Assembly (NCBI GenBank): GCA_018697195.1
Contig: CM031857.1
Coordinates: 64,645,698-64,709,697, forward strand
DNA from: Certhia americana
Taxonomy: Eukaryota; Chordata; Aves; Passeriformes; Certhiidae
Direction of reading: 5' to 3'
DNA: 64,000 nt
Below, piece by piece: positions 1-12,186 of the stretch. The first letter of the stretch is position 1. Every line of letters starts with the position of its first letter. The notes under the pieces are model-generated. The model was not told where the DNA came from, ran no database searches, and saw only the letters and a list, made by a program, of their open reading frames with translations. Made by a program: the position numbers and the translations under genes.

Positions 1-458
1 GAAAGAATGTATTGTCTGTTTTAAAGAGGTAACTTAAAAACTTTCCTCAGGATTTCTTTTGAAAACTCTTGCCAAAAAAAGAGAAAAAAGTCTAAATTAA
101 GGCTCTCCTTTAAGTAACTTAATAGATGTCTTGAGTGTTTTGTAAAAGTGTTTTAATAATGAAAAACTGTTGACTTGCATGCTGCTGGTGATTATGTTTG
201 TTGTTTCCCAGCTGACCTATCTTTCATGTTATACCTCTGGTTATAAGCAACAGTCACAATTCAAAAGATCAATATAGAGGTTGAACGGGTAGGCTGTATC
301 ATAGGAAAAAAAAAATGTACAGCACAGAGAGTCAGAAAGATTTATAAAAGCCTCTGGTAACTAATTAGACACTCAATAACTCCTTTGTATCACAAAAATT
401 GCATTTCTGGAATATTTTTTCTCTTTTCATTTGTTGCTCTTGTTCTTTCATAAAACAG
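1..458. other. AT-rich non-coding DNA, probably intron
   Basis: No open frame, known repeat or RNA gene is visible. If the following exon call is right, this is the 3' part of an intron: it ends in a pyrimidine-rich run and a TAAAACAG acceptor at 451-458. Confidence 0.5.
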
Positions 459-607
459 ATGAGGAAGAAAGAGCTAAGCTGGAATTTCTCAAGAAAATTC
501 ATGACAATATCTCTTCTTCAAATTTTTGCTCCTCTAATGAGCTGAAAATGTGGCTTTCAGACACCTCAAGTATTTGAAGTATTTATACTACATTATGTTC
601 ATGGAAG
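459..607 (+). CDS. possible last coding exon of an unidentified gene (partial)
   Basis: I do not recognise the protein. A pyrimidine-rich stretch (about 415-450) runs into an AG acceptor at 457-458. The frame read from 461 stays open for 38 codons, beginning EEERAKLEFLKKIHDNI, a charged and helix-prone segment. It passes a serine/asparagine-rich stretch and ends with a TGA at 575-577. A strong donor, AAG|GTAAGG, follows at 607/608. The stop would lie 30 nt before that junction, within the usual 50-55 nt limit, so a transcript spliced there should escape nonsense-mediated decay. This would suit a last coding exon with one more intron in the 3' UTR. Reading from 459 instead gives 28 codons from an ATG and stops at 543-545. 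Upstream exons lie outside the window. It could equally be a non-coding RNA exon or chance. Confidence 0.4.
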
Positions 608-3600
608 GTAAGGAAAGCTCTCCAAAAGATTATGAAGGCAGTGCCAGCTTTCTGTTAAGCAATGCTACTGGAACTGCAGTTTCCTGACTGCTCTTAGCAC
701 TTTTTTACTAAGCCAGAAAGGGAAAAAAACAACATTGTGTGAGGAGATTGAAGAATTGAGGAGTATGTGCAAAGAAAAAGAAAAGAAAATGGAAGAGGAA
801 AAATATGCTGGATAGAAAACACAGAGGAGAAAATTCCATTGACATGGGTATATAAAGGAAAGAGCAATAAGTTAAATTAGAGCAATATTTGTATTTAAGG
901 AATGTGCAATTAGAAACAGAACAAATGGAGTTGTCAAAGTTTATCATAATTGCAAGTTCACATGCTGAAGGGTGGTTTACAGCAGAATAGAACTGGACTT
1001 CTAAAATTTGCATATTTACATTTGAATATGCAAGCCAGATAATACTTTGCTCCCTTTGGCTTGTCACTTCTGTTTTATCAGCTTCTTATTTGGTGAGTAG
1101 CTTTTGCAGACTTTATTACTATTCTCAGTATAGCTTCTGTCTTTGTTCAACTGCTACTCAGTATACACAAGGAAGGCTTGAGAAGAATAAAAATCTTAGC
1201 CATTTTTTGCCACCTTTCACCTTTTTCTATTGATCTGAGAGATAAAAAGAAGCTATCAGTTAATCAAAGATGAGTGCTTGACCCTTGGTACCAAGTAAAA
1301 CCATATTAATAAATTTATGCCTCTTTTTCAGATAGATTTCTTGAATACACAAATATGCAGACTGAGTTGCTCAAATCTGAAATTATAATGCCCTTTCTAT
1401 AATTATGAATTTTACTTCTGGGAATAGAAGTAGAATTCTGTTTCAAAAACAGTACATGTAGGGAGAGGAAAAAAACCAACCCACTAAGTTTCCTGTGGGG
1501 AACAGTTCAAGTGAAAACAAATAGAGAACTAGTGCTCTTTCAGGCCAGCTGGCAAATCAGGACCCAGATGCTTCTTCTGATTCTGTGAAGTTCAGCACCT
1601 GCTGGAGCTAGCAACATAATTATTTATATACAGGTGAGCTTCTGAGGGTCTAGGGAGCTCTCAGACCTACACATTTGAATATTTTGCTCCTGGAGTCACA
1701 AATTCTGTGGAACTTACAATATTGCTTGTTAACTTCAGGACCTTTTTGACAACTTTGCTTGTTTCTAAGCAGTAGAAAATTGAATATATTGTATTTTCCT
1801 AAGCTCCACTTTCAATATGGCCTCCATCCATACTCACTGCTTCTTAGATCATGTTGGCAATAAAAGCAATTACAAAATACTTCTTCCCCAGGACTGAGCC
1901 AATTCTTATTTAGCTCTTCCTGAGCTCCATGCAAAATCACAGCCCTAGTTACCAACATCCACACAGCTATCTGTTCACACCAAGCATGTATCTGTTTCAG
2001 CCTGATTGGGGCTCACTGTTTAATCTACTGCCACCCAACTGAGCAGATAAGATCTATTTCTGTAGTCAGTTGTAGTCCTGCCCAGCTGGATCAGAAAATG
2101 AAGTGCAAAAGGCCACATAAGTACTCAGCCATTTTTTGACTGAGATATTTTTTTTTACCACATCATACTCTTGTTAAATCAGAGTGATAACAGTGTCTAC
2201 CTGCAAAACCCAGTCACACTTGATGAGGAGGAGCAATGTGCCAGCTGCAGCGCATTGCAAGCAGAATCTGAGGCTGCTGAGTTACAGAAATCGTAATTGG
2301 ATGCATGGAAATGTAGTAATGATAAGGCCACAGGTAGCAGAAGTGTTCTGTCCAGGAAAACAGTTTTTATGTCATTCCTCTCATAGATTTCTTCTGGTTT
2401 ATTGTTTGATAAAGAGTAAATGGAAAGAGGGTGAAGCTAAAGAATACCAGAAGATTCTGATTGGCAGCAAAAGAAAAACAATTGCCCAAATCATCCACAT
2501 TAACATAATACACTGAAGAATAGGCAGCTGTAATGATTTTTTAAAATACTGACATGCTGAAGGGAATAACAACTACCATCTCAGCTGACAGCAGCTGCCA
2601 ACAGTGTGTGTAATAATTTTTTAGACTCTGTGGTGCCTACAATAGATAGCAATTTTGTGGGTGCTAGGACTGCACCAAAGAATTTCAAAGAAAAAAACCT
2701 TTTTATTTTTCTCCCATAGCATTCCATCTTATTATGACAGCCATAGCAACAGAGTCAAGAGCTTGATCATAGAAGTGATGGCTGCATATTTATAAGGTCC
2801 ATAGCTCTTGTTTCCCAGAGGATTTTGTGTCACTTCAGTCAGAAAATTGCCTCCAGACAAATGCAATAATAAATTGGAGAAATCATTTTCTGCCTTTTCT
2901 TTCACTGTGGTGAGCCTGAACATGTAGGAAAGTGAAAAGATAATGGTCACCATGAAATATTTGCTTTGGTAGCACTAAAATAATTTAGCCAGTGCTTACT
3001 TCATGACAAAGCTGAGTCTTCATATGAAAAACACCTCACCAACAATTAGAGCTTGCTGTGATATAGTAAGAGAATTAATTTTTCTTCAAAGTATATTTAA
3101 AAATACTAATGTCTTGATTATGTTAAGATTTTTTAAACTGTAGACACATTTCTGAAAGATTTAATTACATATATTTTAATTATCTAAAGTCATTAGTGCA
3201 AAATGGAATAAATAATTGCATGTCTGCAACATGAGGTTTCTAAAACTTGGAGTAGGTGCCTAGGTATTTTTGACATTTTGTGATTAATGATTACTAACCA
3301 TCCATCAATAGATGGATTAACAATAATTTTAAATGATTGAGTTCAGAGTTACATACAGCTGATCACAAAGTAGCACCAAGCATCATTATTTTGCTCCTTT
3401 CTGGTGATTGGGAAGTTGAGCCAGAATTTCAAATATACTTGTCTGAATTACTTGTGTTTACAGTAGAGTAAATTATTCTGAAGATAAAATTGTAAATGTG
3501 TTCTTAGAAGAAGGGATTAGCATCACAACTTTGTCAGATATATGTAGTTTCTGCTATAAACAAAGAATAAGGGAATGGAAGAGCTGAATCATTCTTCTTT

Positions 3601-6600
3601 TTCTCAGGTACATAATTTAATTGCATTACTTGACCCTTTAGCAAACATTACGACTTAGCTTCTGGTCTTCCAAAACACAACTGCCAAGGGGTGGTAGATA
3701 GGAGAGTTTTCATACAGATTGCTCAGTTAGTGTTAAATACCTTAATGACGTCTCATTTCTCCATCTACTGTCATAGGTTAATAGTTTGCAATAATTTTTC
3801 CATAAAATATCACATTAATTAAAAAAAAGAAAAAAACAACAAACAATCAAAAGAGAGAATCACCAAGGTAAGATAGAGCCTTAACCATTATTTTTTAATT
3901 TGTTCTCTGAGGGATAAACTTCATTAAAATAATTGCAGACTGTTTACTTTGTAGAATCTATCAATATGTACAGTTACTTTGTTTTGTGCATTATCAGAGT
4001 TGTGCAGGAGTACTGTCTTATACAAAATGTTCATGTGAAAATGATCTCAATGTGAAAAATCACTTTATTTATAAATTATATTGTCTAGCTTCAAAACTGT
4101 GATAATTTTTTGGACTGTACTTGGGAGTCAAAGGAATCCAGCCATCTGCTTTCACTATTAGGAAAAACAAGGATAAAGTGTTTCTTTGGTATATTTACAA
4201 GAACACAATAAATTCTAGTTTCTGATAACACAGGAAAAATGAATTAGATGACACTATTTCTTTTCTCCACATCTAAGCCTCACTATTGTTTTACAATATA
4301 CATTTTTCTCACTCTTTCCCTTATGACTCAAGTTCAAAATGCCTTTCTCATTGAGTCTTACTTTCTTTGGTAGGTGAGATTTTAGTAAAACAACTTTCTC
4401 TGTCATTGAATTATCTCTGTGTCAGGAAATGGCACAATTTTTATTGTTTTTCTATTCTATGACCCTTCTGATCTTGTATAAAGGACATACACAAAATATA
4501 ATTCCTTTTTTTCTTTTTTTATAACTTTTTGGGCTCTTTTAAGAAGATTCATTATTTAGCCTGAATGCATAGATATAGTTAAATAATTAATTCCCAACAA
4601 ATCTGTGTAAAGGCTTTTCTTGAATCTATTGAAATTAATGGGAATTTTGTCATTCACTTTGGTGACACCAGAATTTTATTGGGAAGTTGTTTTCTGTATC
4701 TCTGTGATAGTTTCTTTTAGTCATGAATGAGAAGAGCTAATAAATTATAGTGGATAACTTGCTTAATGAAGACCTATCATTATGAAGCAAGAATTTTGGT
4801 ACTAAAATATACTTCTGATTATTATATAAAATATATTTCTGATTATTTCTGAAGTAGGAACTCTATTTGCTTTATTCAGAGATTAGATTATTTGAAAGAC
4901 ATTGATAAAATCTTATTTATTTCCAAAAGCTTTAATGACTGAAGCTTAATTCAGTGAAAATGCTCTACAAAAACAGTCTGCTTATTCTTAGCCAGTGCTG
5001 TCCAGTTATACAAAAGTATATTCAAGACATATATAATTTTCTTCAGCGGCCAAATTATTATGCAGCTTGGTAAAAGTTTATGATTCCTTCAGTTAGTATT
5101 AAAGGATATTTAGATATTCAGAAATCAAACAGGTAGACTATTGAACTCTATCATCATTCCCATATGAATGATTGCTAAATCCATCTTTGGCCATATGAAA
5201 ATTATGAAAGAGGAAGCCATAAGGATTGGAGATATCTCCCCTTTTGGAATGGAGAAAACCAAAAGGATCATTGAAAGTACACAAGAGAAACACTTGGTAA
5301 TGTAAAGCAGTTGCCATTATTCTTTTAACTAGGGCAATGTGAAGCACTCTGTGTTGGTTGTTGATAGGGAAACCACTTTCAAAACACTGAGGCAACAAAT
5401 GTAAGAAAGCAAGAAATCAATCACTGACTGTTATTTTTTGAGTCAGCTGGCTGCTGACCATACCTTTATGTCACCTTATGTAAAATACCATGCAGCAGGG
5501 AAATTTGAGAAAAGGTTGAATGTATCAGGTGGCACTGTGGATGTCTGAAGAGGAGTGTATTCAAATATGCTACACGTAACTCATCACAGATCTGAACCAT
5601 TTATTTACTCAAGGAATAGAGATTATATCTTTACCTTACATGAAAGGCATATATATCTGCCTATGAGTGGAGATTTTCTAAATATAGCCAGTAATTAAAA
5701 TTTTTATTTTGTCTAGAATACCAGTGGTAATGGATTAATTGTTTTTAAAAAATGTAAAGAAGATGGGTTGTAACCTTGTATTAGGGCTTCAGCAAAAGAA
5801 TATACTGAAATGACACTTAAATGAAGTTAAATTTATGCATATTTTCTACTGGCACCAATCTTGTAGTAGAAGCTGGTTTTAACAACTTGGCTTCCCCAGG
5901 GAAAATGCAGGTATATGAGTCACCTGAATGACACAGAAATAGCAGATGTTCAGTGAATATCTAGTCTCTTTACTCTGTCCTATTCTATGTGTTAATTTTA
6001 AAACATTTTTTTCTTTTGAATTGAAGCAGCTCAATTTGATGTTTGTACACCAGACCATGGCATCTGCTTTCTCGGATGCTAAGATATAAAATTCTTTGGT
6101 GATTTCTATATACTAATCTGTTTCTAGGATTCACTACAGATTCTCTGTTTTGACATTTTAATTTCAGGGAACTACAGCATAGAGTTTGATTCATATCACT
6201 GAAACAGTATTTTTATGCATTGGTTAATTCTTGACCCTTAAAATTCAGTGGAATATTCCAGCATGGCTTTTTTAACAAAAAAGTATCTGTTCAAAATATA
6301 TTCACTTAACACACATGTAGGAAATTTGCACAGCACATGGTTGTTTTTGTTCTGTCGTGCTATTGTTGAACAGTCTAGAACAAGCCAAAAGAATCAAAGT
6401 CTCCAAGTTATTTTTCCTCACAATTATATCCCATTTACTCTCTCACTTTTCTAGGTGTTGCAGTAGTTTATACTAGCTTAAAAAAACCAAAACCCCAAAA
6501 GCCACAACCAACCCAGAGCTCTCCACATTTTTCATTTGTTTTGCTAGACAGCAGAACTCAGCTTCATATTGCAGCTTTAGTGAACATGGCGGATTGTTTT

Positions 6601-7119
6601 CTATTTCTGTGTATGCAATGTTCACAAGTCTTTTTCCATCCACCCTTAACAACAAAATACGCTCTGTTTACCCTGCATTATTGATTTTCAATTCAGAAGT
6701 ACTTTCCTGATGACAATGTGCTTGCTGACAATTTCAAAATGTGCATAGATGAATAAATGATTTTCATTTGGGAAAAGAGGATTGAGATTAGTGGTGTATT
6801 ATCTATATTTATCATTGAAACTTCTGTAATATTAGCTTGCAATTTAAGTACATATTACATATTGTTTAAGTAAGATATTTAATTGGAATAAGAGTATCAG
6901 TGCATTCATGTGTTTTGTGCTGAGTTTATGGTTTAGATTCTTATCTAAACCTATCTATCTTCTTATCAGCATCATCTGGTTCCCTGAACCAAATGTCCTC
7001 AGCACATCTGTGGTTCAAAGATGTCCATAAGCACCTGTATGGGCTCACTAGCTCTTCCAACATAGAGTATTGCACCTTACTAAGAGCTTGTGTTTTAGTT
7101 TGCTCTCAAAAAGAATCTA
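578..7119. other. AT-rich unique DNA, no gene recognised
   Basis: About 6.5 kb with only short chance frames on both strands. A slightly GC-richer patch at about 1800-2120 belongs to no family I recognise. An imperfect 20-bp duplication lies at 4804-4847. No tRNA, LINE tail or LTR end was seen. Confidence 0.55.
4804..4847. repeat. 20-bp direct duplication, one mismatch
   Basis: The copies at 4804-4823 and 4828-4847 are separated by 4 bp and differ at one base (C/T). The unit contains TTCTGATTATT. This looks like a local slippage duplication. Confidence 0.8.
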
Positions 7120-7180
7120 GTCTCTTGTTGCAGCCGGGGTTTGTTTCTACTCGTTACTTATATTTTATACTTCTATTGTC

Positions 7181-7227
7181 AGTTGGTTCGTTCTATGTTC
7201 CCCCTAATCCTCTCCCCAGTTGGTTCG
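7181..7227 (+). repeat. duplicated AGTTGGTTCG motif in LTR U3
   Basis: The 10-mer AGTTGGTTCG occurs at 7181-7190 and 7218-7227, 37 bp apart, in the predicted U3 region. Such U3 repeats often carry transcription-factor sites, but no factor is assigned here. Confidence 0.6.
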
Positions 7228-7554
7228 CCCCTACATTGTATCCACCCCAGTTCTCTCCCTATATGGAAGCTCCCCTCCTCTCTTTCCAGCACTTTCATTG
7301 TCAATCCACCTAGCCCTACCCCTATTTCCAGAACCCTCCATGTCAATCCTTCCCCCGACCAATCCTAAATATGTTCCACCCCTTGGGCGTTCCTGGATGT
7401 CTCCCTTCCCTCGACGTCCCATTGGTACATGTGACCTCCCTTCTCCTCCCCCTTTATCCCATTGTTCCCAGGGACCCTAGGGTGATCCCCTTACTCCTCC
7501 CCTGTACCCCTACCATTGGTTGAATGATTGTATCCTCCCCTTTGTGTACCCCAC

Positions 7555-7561
7555 TATAAAA
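7555..7561 (+). promoter_or_regulatory. LTR TATA box
   Basis: TATAAAA in the context CCCACTATAAAACCC. It lies downstream of a CCATTGGT element (about 7513-7520) that resembles an inverted CCAAT box. Transcription would be expected to start about 25-30 bp further on, near 7585. Confidence 0.75.
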
Positions 7562-7581
7562 CCCTATGCACAGTAGTGCTC

Positions 7582-7606
7582 GGGGTCACTCTCTTCGGTG
7601 ATCCCC
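7582..7606 (+). other. hairpin at the predicted start of the LTR R region
   Basis: GGGGTCAC (7582-7589) pairs with GTGATCCCC (7598-7606), leaving one bulged T and an 8-nt loop, TCTCTTCG. Its distance from the TATA box places it at or just after the predicted cap site. Confidence 0.55.
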
Positions 7607-7624
7607 TTCAGCTGTGCCTCCTAC

Positions 7625-7630
7625 AATAAA
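7625..7630 (+). terminator. LTR polyadenylation signal
   Basis: AATAAA within CTACAATAAAGCCGCTGG, downstream of the TATA box as expected for a compact R region. The U5 region would run from roughly 7645 to 7836. Confidence 0.75.
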
Positions 7631-7842
7631 GCCGCTGGAACCTCACCAAGGAGTGGCCTCCCCTTTCTCCTCTACCCCACCTCGATGTGGTGGGCGGATT
7701 CTGTGCTATCAGCGAGCGTCCTGCTCGTCAGGTTCCACCTGAGGCACGAACATTGCCCAGGTGGTTCCCCACTTCCGGCGTGGCATCCCGGAGGAATCTG
7801 ACCCCTCAGCTAGCTGGACTCCGGCGGGCCGTGTCAGTCTCT

Positions 7843-9550
7843 GGAGATGAAAAGCTTCAAAAAACCATAGGAAAATTATGTAAATGCAGATGATCTGTAA
7901 ATTCAATTTAAAAAATCACACTCTGAATCAAAATGCTAAAATAGACATAGTCATTAATAATTGACTTATATATATGTTTATGAATACAAAGTTTTCATAC
8001 AGTCTTATTTCAGTATTGCAACTAAATACAAAGATAGTGAGAGATCAGGTTAAAGGGCTAACAAATCAGGCAGGTTTTAAGTCTTAAACCCACACTGTTA
8101 CATTCATTAATAATGTATTTTAACAAACAACATGTTCATACACAATAGTCGTCATCATCATTACGACATATAAAAAACTGTTGGTCTTTAGAAATATGCT
8201 ACATTGTCTGCAAGTGTACTTTACCATCTAGAGAATCATCACACAATTTTGATAGTTAAAGTTCTTGGTTGTTTCGTTCTGCCTAAAAGTTATAAAAGGT
8301 TTCTTCCTAAAATATATGGTTATTGCATGTCTTCCACTGGCATGCCTGCCCCAATATCCTATATTTCTGTATTTCTTTTCAAATTATTTTTTTGTTTGTA
8401 TCCTACCACATGTATGGTTTGTACAAATGTGTTTCCTCTTAAAAAATCATGTTTTGAAAAGGTTTAAGATCACGTTTTAAATATTTATAAGCATGTTCTT
8501 GGAAAATAACAAAACCAAATATACTCAAGATTAACTAGTTAAGATTAAAGGTAGTTGATGATCCCAATTAGTTTAATTTAAGTTATGAAGACAGAAGTTT
8601 CTAAAAAAGTATTTATTGCTTAAGTAGATATGTCTATTACCTGAATTCAAATGTTTTTTCTGTTTTGAAATTTTTGCTACTAAAAAGATTTAAAGTAAGC
8701 ACAGACTTAGCTAGTTTCATGTTTTAATCTATTGTATGAGTTTCCTGGATTGAAGTAATTTCTTAGAAAATTTACTTCAGATAAAGTCAATCTAAACTCA
8801 TGTTTTGTAAATTCAAATATTGTCCCTTGTTTTGAATTTTACAAGTAGAAAAACAAAAGGCAAGTACTATTTTCTTATTCTTAAGACTTCTCTAATCATC
8901 TTGGAACTCTTATCTAGATCTCTGTAAAACACATTCTCATGCTCTTTTTCCGAGTGTAGTTAGTTGGGACTAGCTGACAGATGATCAGGAACTCTCAGAA
9001 GTTTCTGTTCAAATTCAGTGTAAGAATCTCTCATCCTTTATTTAACAGCAGGAAGACGTTATTATTCTGCAACTTTTGTTGCCAGTGGTGATGCCCTGAC
9101 CCATAGTGAGAAGAGGCAGTGTACTTTAAAATAAAAAAGAAACAAACGTACAAATCCCTTTAATTACTAAAAGTATTAAATTGATCTGGAAGATAAATAA
9201 AAGGCAATAGACACCCTTAGGATTGTCTGTAACTTCACAGATTTTCTCTATTGTGCTATTTTTTAAATTGTGAAAAAAAATTATAGGTATTTTCTGTGAA
9301 GAATTGGAAACTCCCGGGTGTCCAGGAGAGTATGGAAGAATAGAAGAAAAGCCCTGCTGGGCAAAACTAATTCTCCCTTTAGCCCAGACTGAAGCATCTG
9401 ACAATGGTAGCAAGGTAGACTGTTCAGCTTGATCACTTTCTGAAGTAGATTTACCTCATGCTCCCAGGCCAACTTCTGTTTTGGACTTTGACTAATTTTT
9501 ATGATCTCCTCATGAACTTCTTGTCCAATGGATTGCCTGATAATGTGGGT
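7843..9550. other. AT-rich unique DNA, nothing recognised
   Basis: No gene-like frame, LINE tail or LTR end was found on either strand. The ORFs of 65-95 codons here have no recognisable motifs. Confidence 0.55.
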
Positions 9551-9613
9551 TTTTTGTGGTTTTTTTTTTTTTTTTTTGTTTTTTTGTTTTTTTTTGTTTT
9601 TTTTGTTTTTTTT
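9551..9613. repeat. T-rich tract with regularly spaced G
   Basis: From 9561 runs of T are broken by single G residues at 9578, 9586, 9596 and 9605, that is every 8-10 bases. The long phenylalanine-rich or lysine-rich frames across it are artefacts of this composition. Confidence 0.9.
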
Positions 9614-11754
9614 AATGATACTGCCTGCTTTTGCAGTGTCCTGCAACAGCAAACTACCATTCCCACTGCATCAAGCACTCTGTCATATTTATTCAAATCA
9701 AAATCCTTGTACTTTAACAGAATGCTTCTGATTTTGTTTAAGAACTGCTAATCAAGGTTCTTAATGATTTTGTAAACCTCTGTCATAATTCTCTTCATTT
9801 TTTTTCTACTCTGAATTTAAGAGTACTGTCCTTTACAGCACTTCCTCACAAAGCAACATCTTCTTATGTTGTTATTTGATAGCCTTTCTCTAACTATCCT
9901 AACTCCCTTTTAGAATATGGAGACCAGAACTACAAAAGATGATGGAATGATTTTACCTCTATAAAACTTAGACATACCCATACCTTGAGTAATATATTGC
10001 CTTCATGAGAAAAACCTGAAAATGCAGTGATTCTTCTTCACGTGCCTATGGTTTCAGGTCTGTAACTGTATCACAAAGAGTATTTTAAATGTTATTCAAT
10101 TGTAACAGTGTTACTTTAGTTCAGTTATTTCCTCCTAAAAGTACAATTTGTTTTTTTTAAATGTCAGTGCCAGGATACTTCTTAATTTTCCCAGCAGCCT
10201 GTTGCAGGAGAAAAAAAGAAAAAGAACCCACAGCAATAGTATCAGCATATAAGACTGATATAAATAAAGAATTACTCTGCAAGAGTCTCTAATTTGGTAT
10301 ACACTCTGCAGCATAAAATAAATTTCTAATAATCTATAATTCAATGCTTTATGGTTTTCGATCATTAAGAAGAGTGGAAAAATCACCCAGCCTCTTACTT
10401 TAATGCTATAATTCACATTTTTAAGACAAAGGTTTTGTTATAGACATGATTAATGAAGACACAATTCTTCATTTCTCATACATTTTCTGCTTTTTTAGAA
10501 AATAACTGGAATAATTTATGACAACAAGGATCATAGACGTCTGTTGTCTATGAAATGTAAGTCATATATTGCAGTCACAAGTTGATGAATGAGTGTCACC
10601 ACATTCTTTATTGACTGGAAGAAATTTTTTCTGTAAAATATACGTAAAATATAATACATGTCTATTATATATAAAACAATCAACAAATTTTCTTGGAGAG
10701 AGAGAAAAAAATAATTTCTACTGTTTGCATAAAAACTGCTGTTCCTTCATCAGAAGATGTGCGTGCCTGTTAGTGAAAGCTGACATAAGTGACTATCACA
10801 TTTAGCGAGTCATTAACTTACAGATGTGTGAAGACTGGCTTCTAGAGACCAAGTAATTTCCCAAAAACCTTGCATATAAATTATCCTTTGAAGCTCAGCA
10901 CATATAATATAATCCTGTTTATTTTTATATATATAAAAAATAGAGGTGCTTTAAAGGAACATTTATTGAGTCACCGTATTTATTTAAATAATGAAAAAAA
11001 AGAGAAGGAAACAGTTCACTTATCCTCAGTTAATTTATCATTATATGGCACTGCCCAGTGCTTTTCCCCAATATTTTTGAATAAACTGAAATATACTTTC
11101 TTCAAGTAGAAAAAATAAAATTGTCCAATCGATCTGATTTCAATATAAAATCATGGAAAAAAATGATATAGCAATTTTTCAAAGCTGCAACTACCATGGA
11201 CTTGTCTGTAGTTTCAAAAAGTCATTCTAAGTGAGGTTATTTCAGGTCAGAAAACAATATGCAAAATATTTTTCAACAATATGTGAAATTATTTAATGTA
11301 AGTGTACAGTGAGGCAGGCTAGGTGACTAGTATATTTCAAACTATAATAACTAAAGTGAAAACTTAAGAAGAATGGTTTCTGAAAACCATACTTTATACA
11401 TAATTCTGTTTTCAATAGAAGAGTAAGCAAAATAAGCATGGATTAGAATAATATGGATTAGAACTCCAGAATACTTACCTATGTTCTTAAAATTATCTAA
11501 ATATATCTTTAAATAATGATTTATTAAAGGAGCAAGGTCTATATTAAGAGAGCATTAAAATCTTGAAGCATTAATTACCATGGATTGACTTTTATCAATT
11601 CTGAAATACAAGGAAAAAGTCTGATATATATTTGTAACTACTCAATCACTACAAATGACTGTAGATAGTTTTAGGGGACATATATTCATCTAGGCCCTTT
11701 GAGAATTTGCAATATTTACATTATTGGGCAGTAGTCAGGCACAAGATCCTCAGG
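9614..11754. other. AT-rich unique DNA, nothing firm
   Basis: No gene recognised. An 8-bp inverted repeat with a 7-nt loop lies at 10531-10553 (TCATAGAC...GTCTATGA). The stretch near 9905-9960 faintly resembles the antisense of an old CR1-like element but is too degraded to call. Confidence 0.5.
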
Positions 11755-11905
11755 GATGTGGTCATAATCCAAAGTTTGTCAGTGCTCAGTAAGCATTTGG
11801 ACAACTATTAGATATTTGGTATAATTTTTAGGCTGCCCTGTATTGATTCAGTCATTGGACTCAATGATCCTTATGGGTCCCTTCTAACTCAGGATAACAA
11901 GACTC
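11755..11905 (+). mobile_element. CR1 LINE 3'-end fragment
   Basis: The signature is GACTCAATGATCC, TATGGGTCCCTTCTAACTC, matching the avian CR1 3' UTR (ACTCGATGATCCTTGTGGGTCCCTTCCAACTC) shortly before the element's end. The sense strand is plus. Only the last 150 bp remain and the terminal 8-mer repeats have decayed, so the insertion is old. Confidence 0.75.
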
Positions 11906-12031
11906 ACTAGTTGCACCTTTGGTATAATTACACACTTAAAGTCAGATGTGCCTTTGAAGAGCTGAATAAAATACAAAGTACTTAACTTGACTATAATGCT
12001 GTATATTTTCCTTTTAGACAGATTTTTGCTT

Positions 12032-12056
12032 AAAAAAAAAAAAAAAAAAAAAAAAA
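12032..12056. repeat. poly(A) tract, 25 A
   Basis: An uninterrupted run of 25 A. It lies upstream of the broken coding-like region that follows, so it is not that region's tail if the region reads on the plus strand. Confidence 0.95.
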
Positions 12057-12186
12057 GATAATTTGTTTACTAGTGAAAACTAATGGACCCCCAAAATTAG
12101 TTTCTAGGAGCATGAAAAAAAATTTTAGTTGGTGACTATAATATGAAAAGTAGGACAAGAGTACAAAATTTAAATCAGATCATAAA

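Larger units (their letters stand above)
7120..7842 (+). mobile_element. ERVK-like solo LTR with perfect 6-bp target duplication
   Basis: The LTR proper is 7126-7836 (711 bp). It starts TGTTGCAGCC and ends GCCGTGTCA, so it has the TG...CA ends of retroviral LTRs. GTCTCT occurs exactly on both sides (7120-7125 and 7837-7842). A 6-bp duplication is typical of betaretrovirus/ERVK insertions in birds. Inside are a TATA box, a polyadenylation signal 64 bp after its end, and a hairpin at the likely RNA start. It is much richer in C and G than its surroundings. No gag, pol or env lies beside it, so it is a solo LTR left by recombination between the two LTRs of a provirus. Overlapping frames between 6993 and 7906 are by-products of its composition. 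The ERVK assignment rests on duplication length and is less certain than the LTR call. Confidence 0.9.

Noticed and set aside
1800..2120. GC-richer patch as a possible LTR or LINE
   Set aside because: No terminal motifs, target duplications or family signature could be recognised.
9780..9965. Possible ancient CR1/L2-like antisense fragment (GGAGACCAGAACTACAAAAG)
   Set aside because: Only one short stretch resembles a LINE and the surrounding order is not preserved.
12032..12056. Poly(A) run as tail of a retrocopy
   Set aside because: It lies on the wrong (5') side of the coding-like region and no coding-like sequence precedes it.
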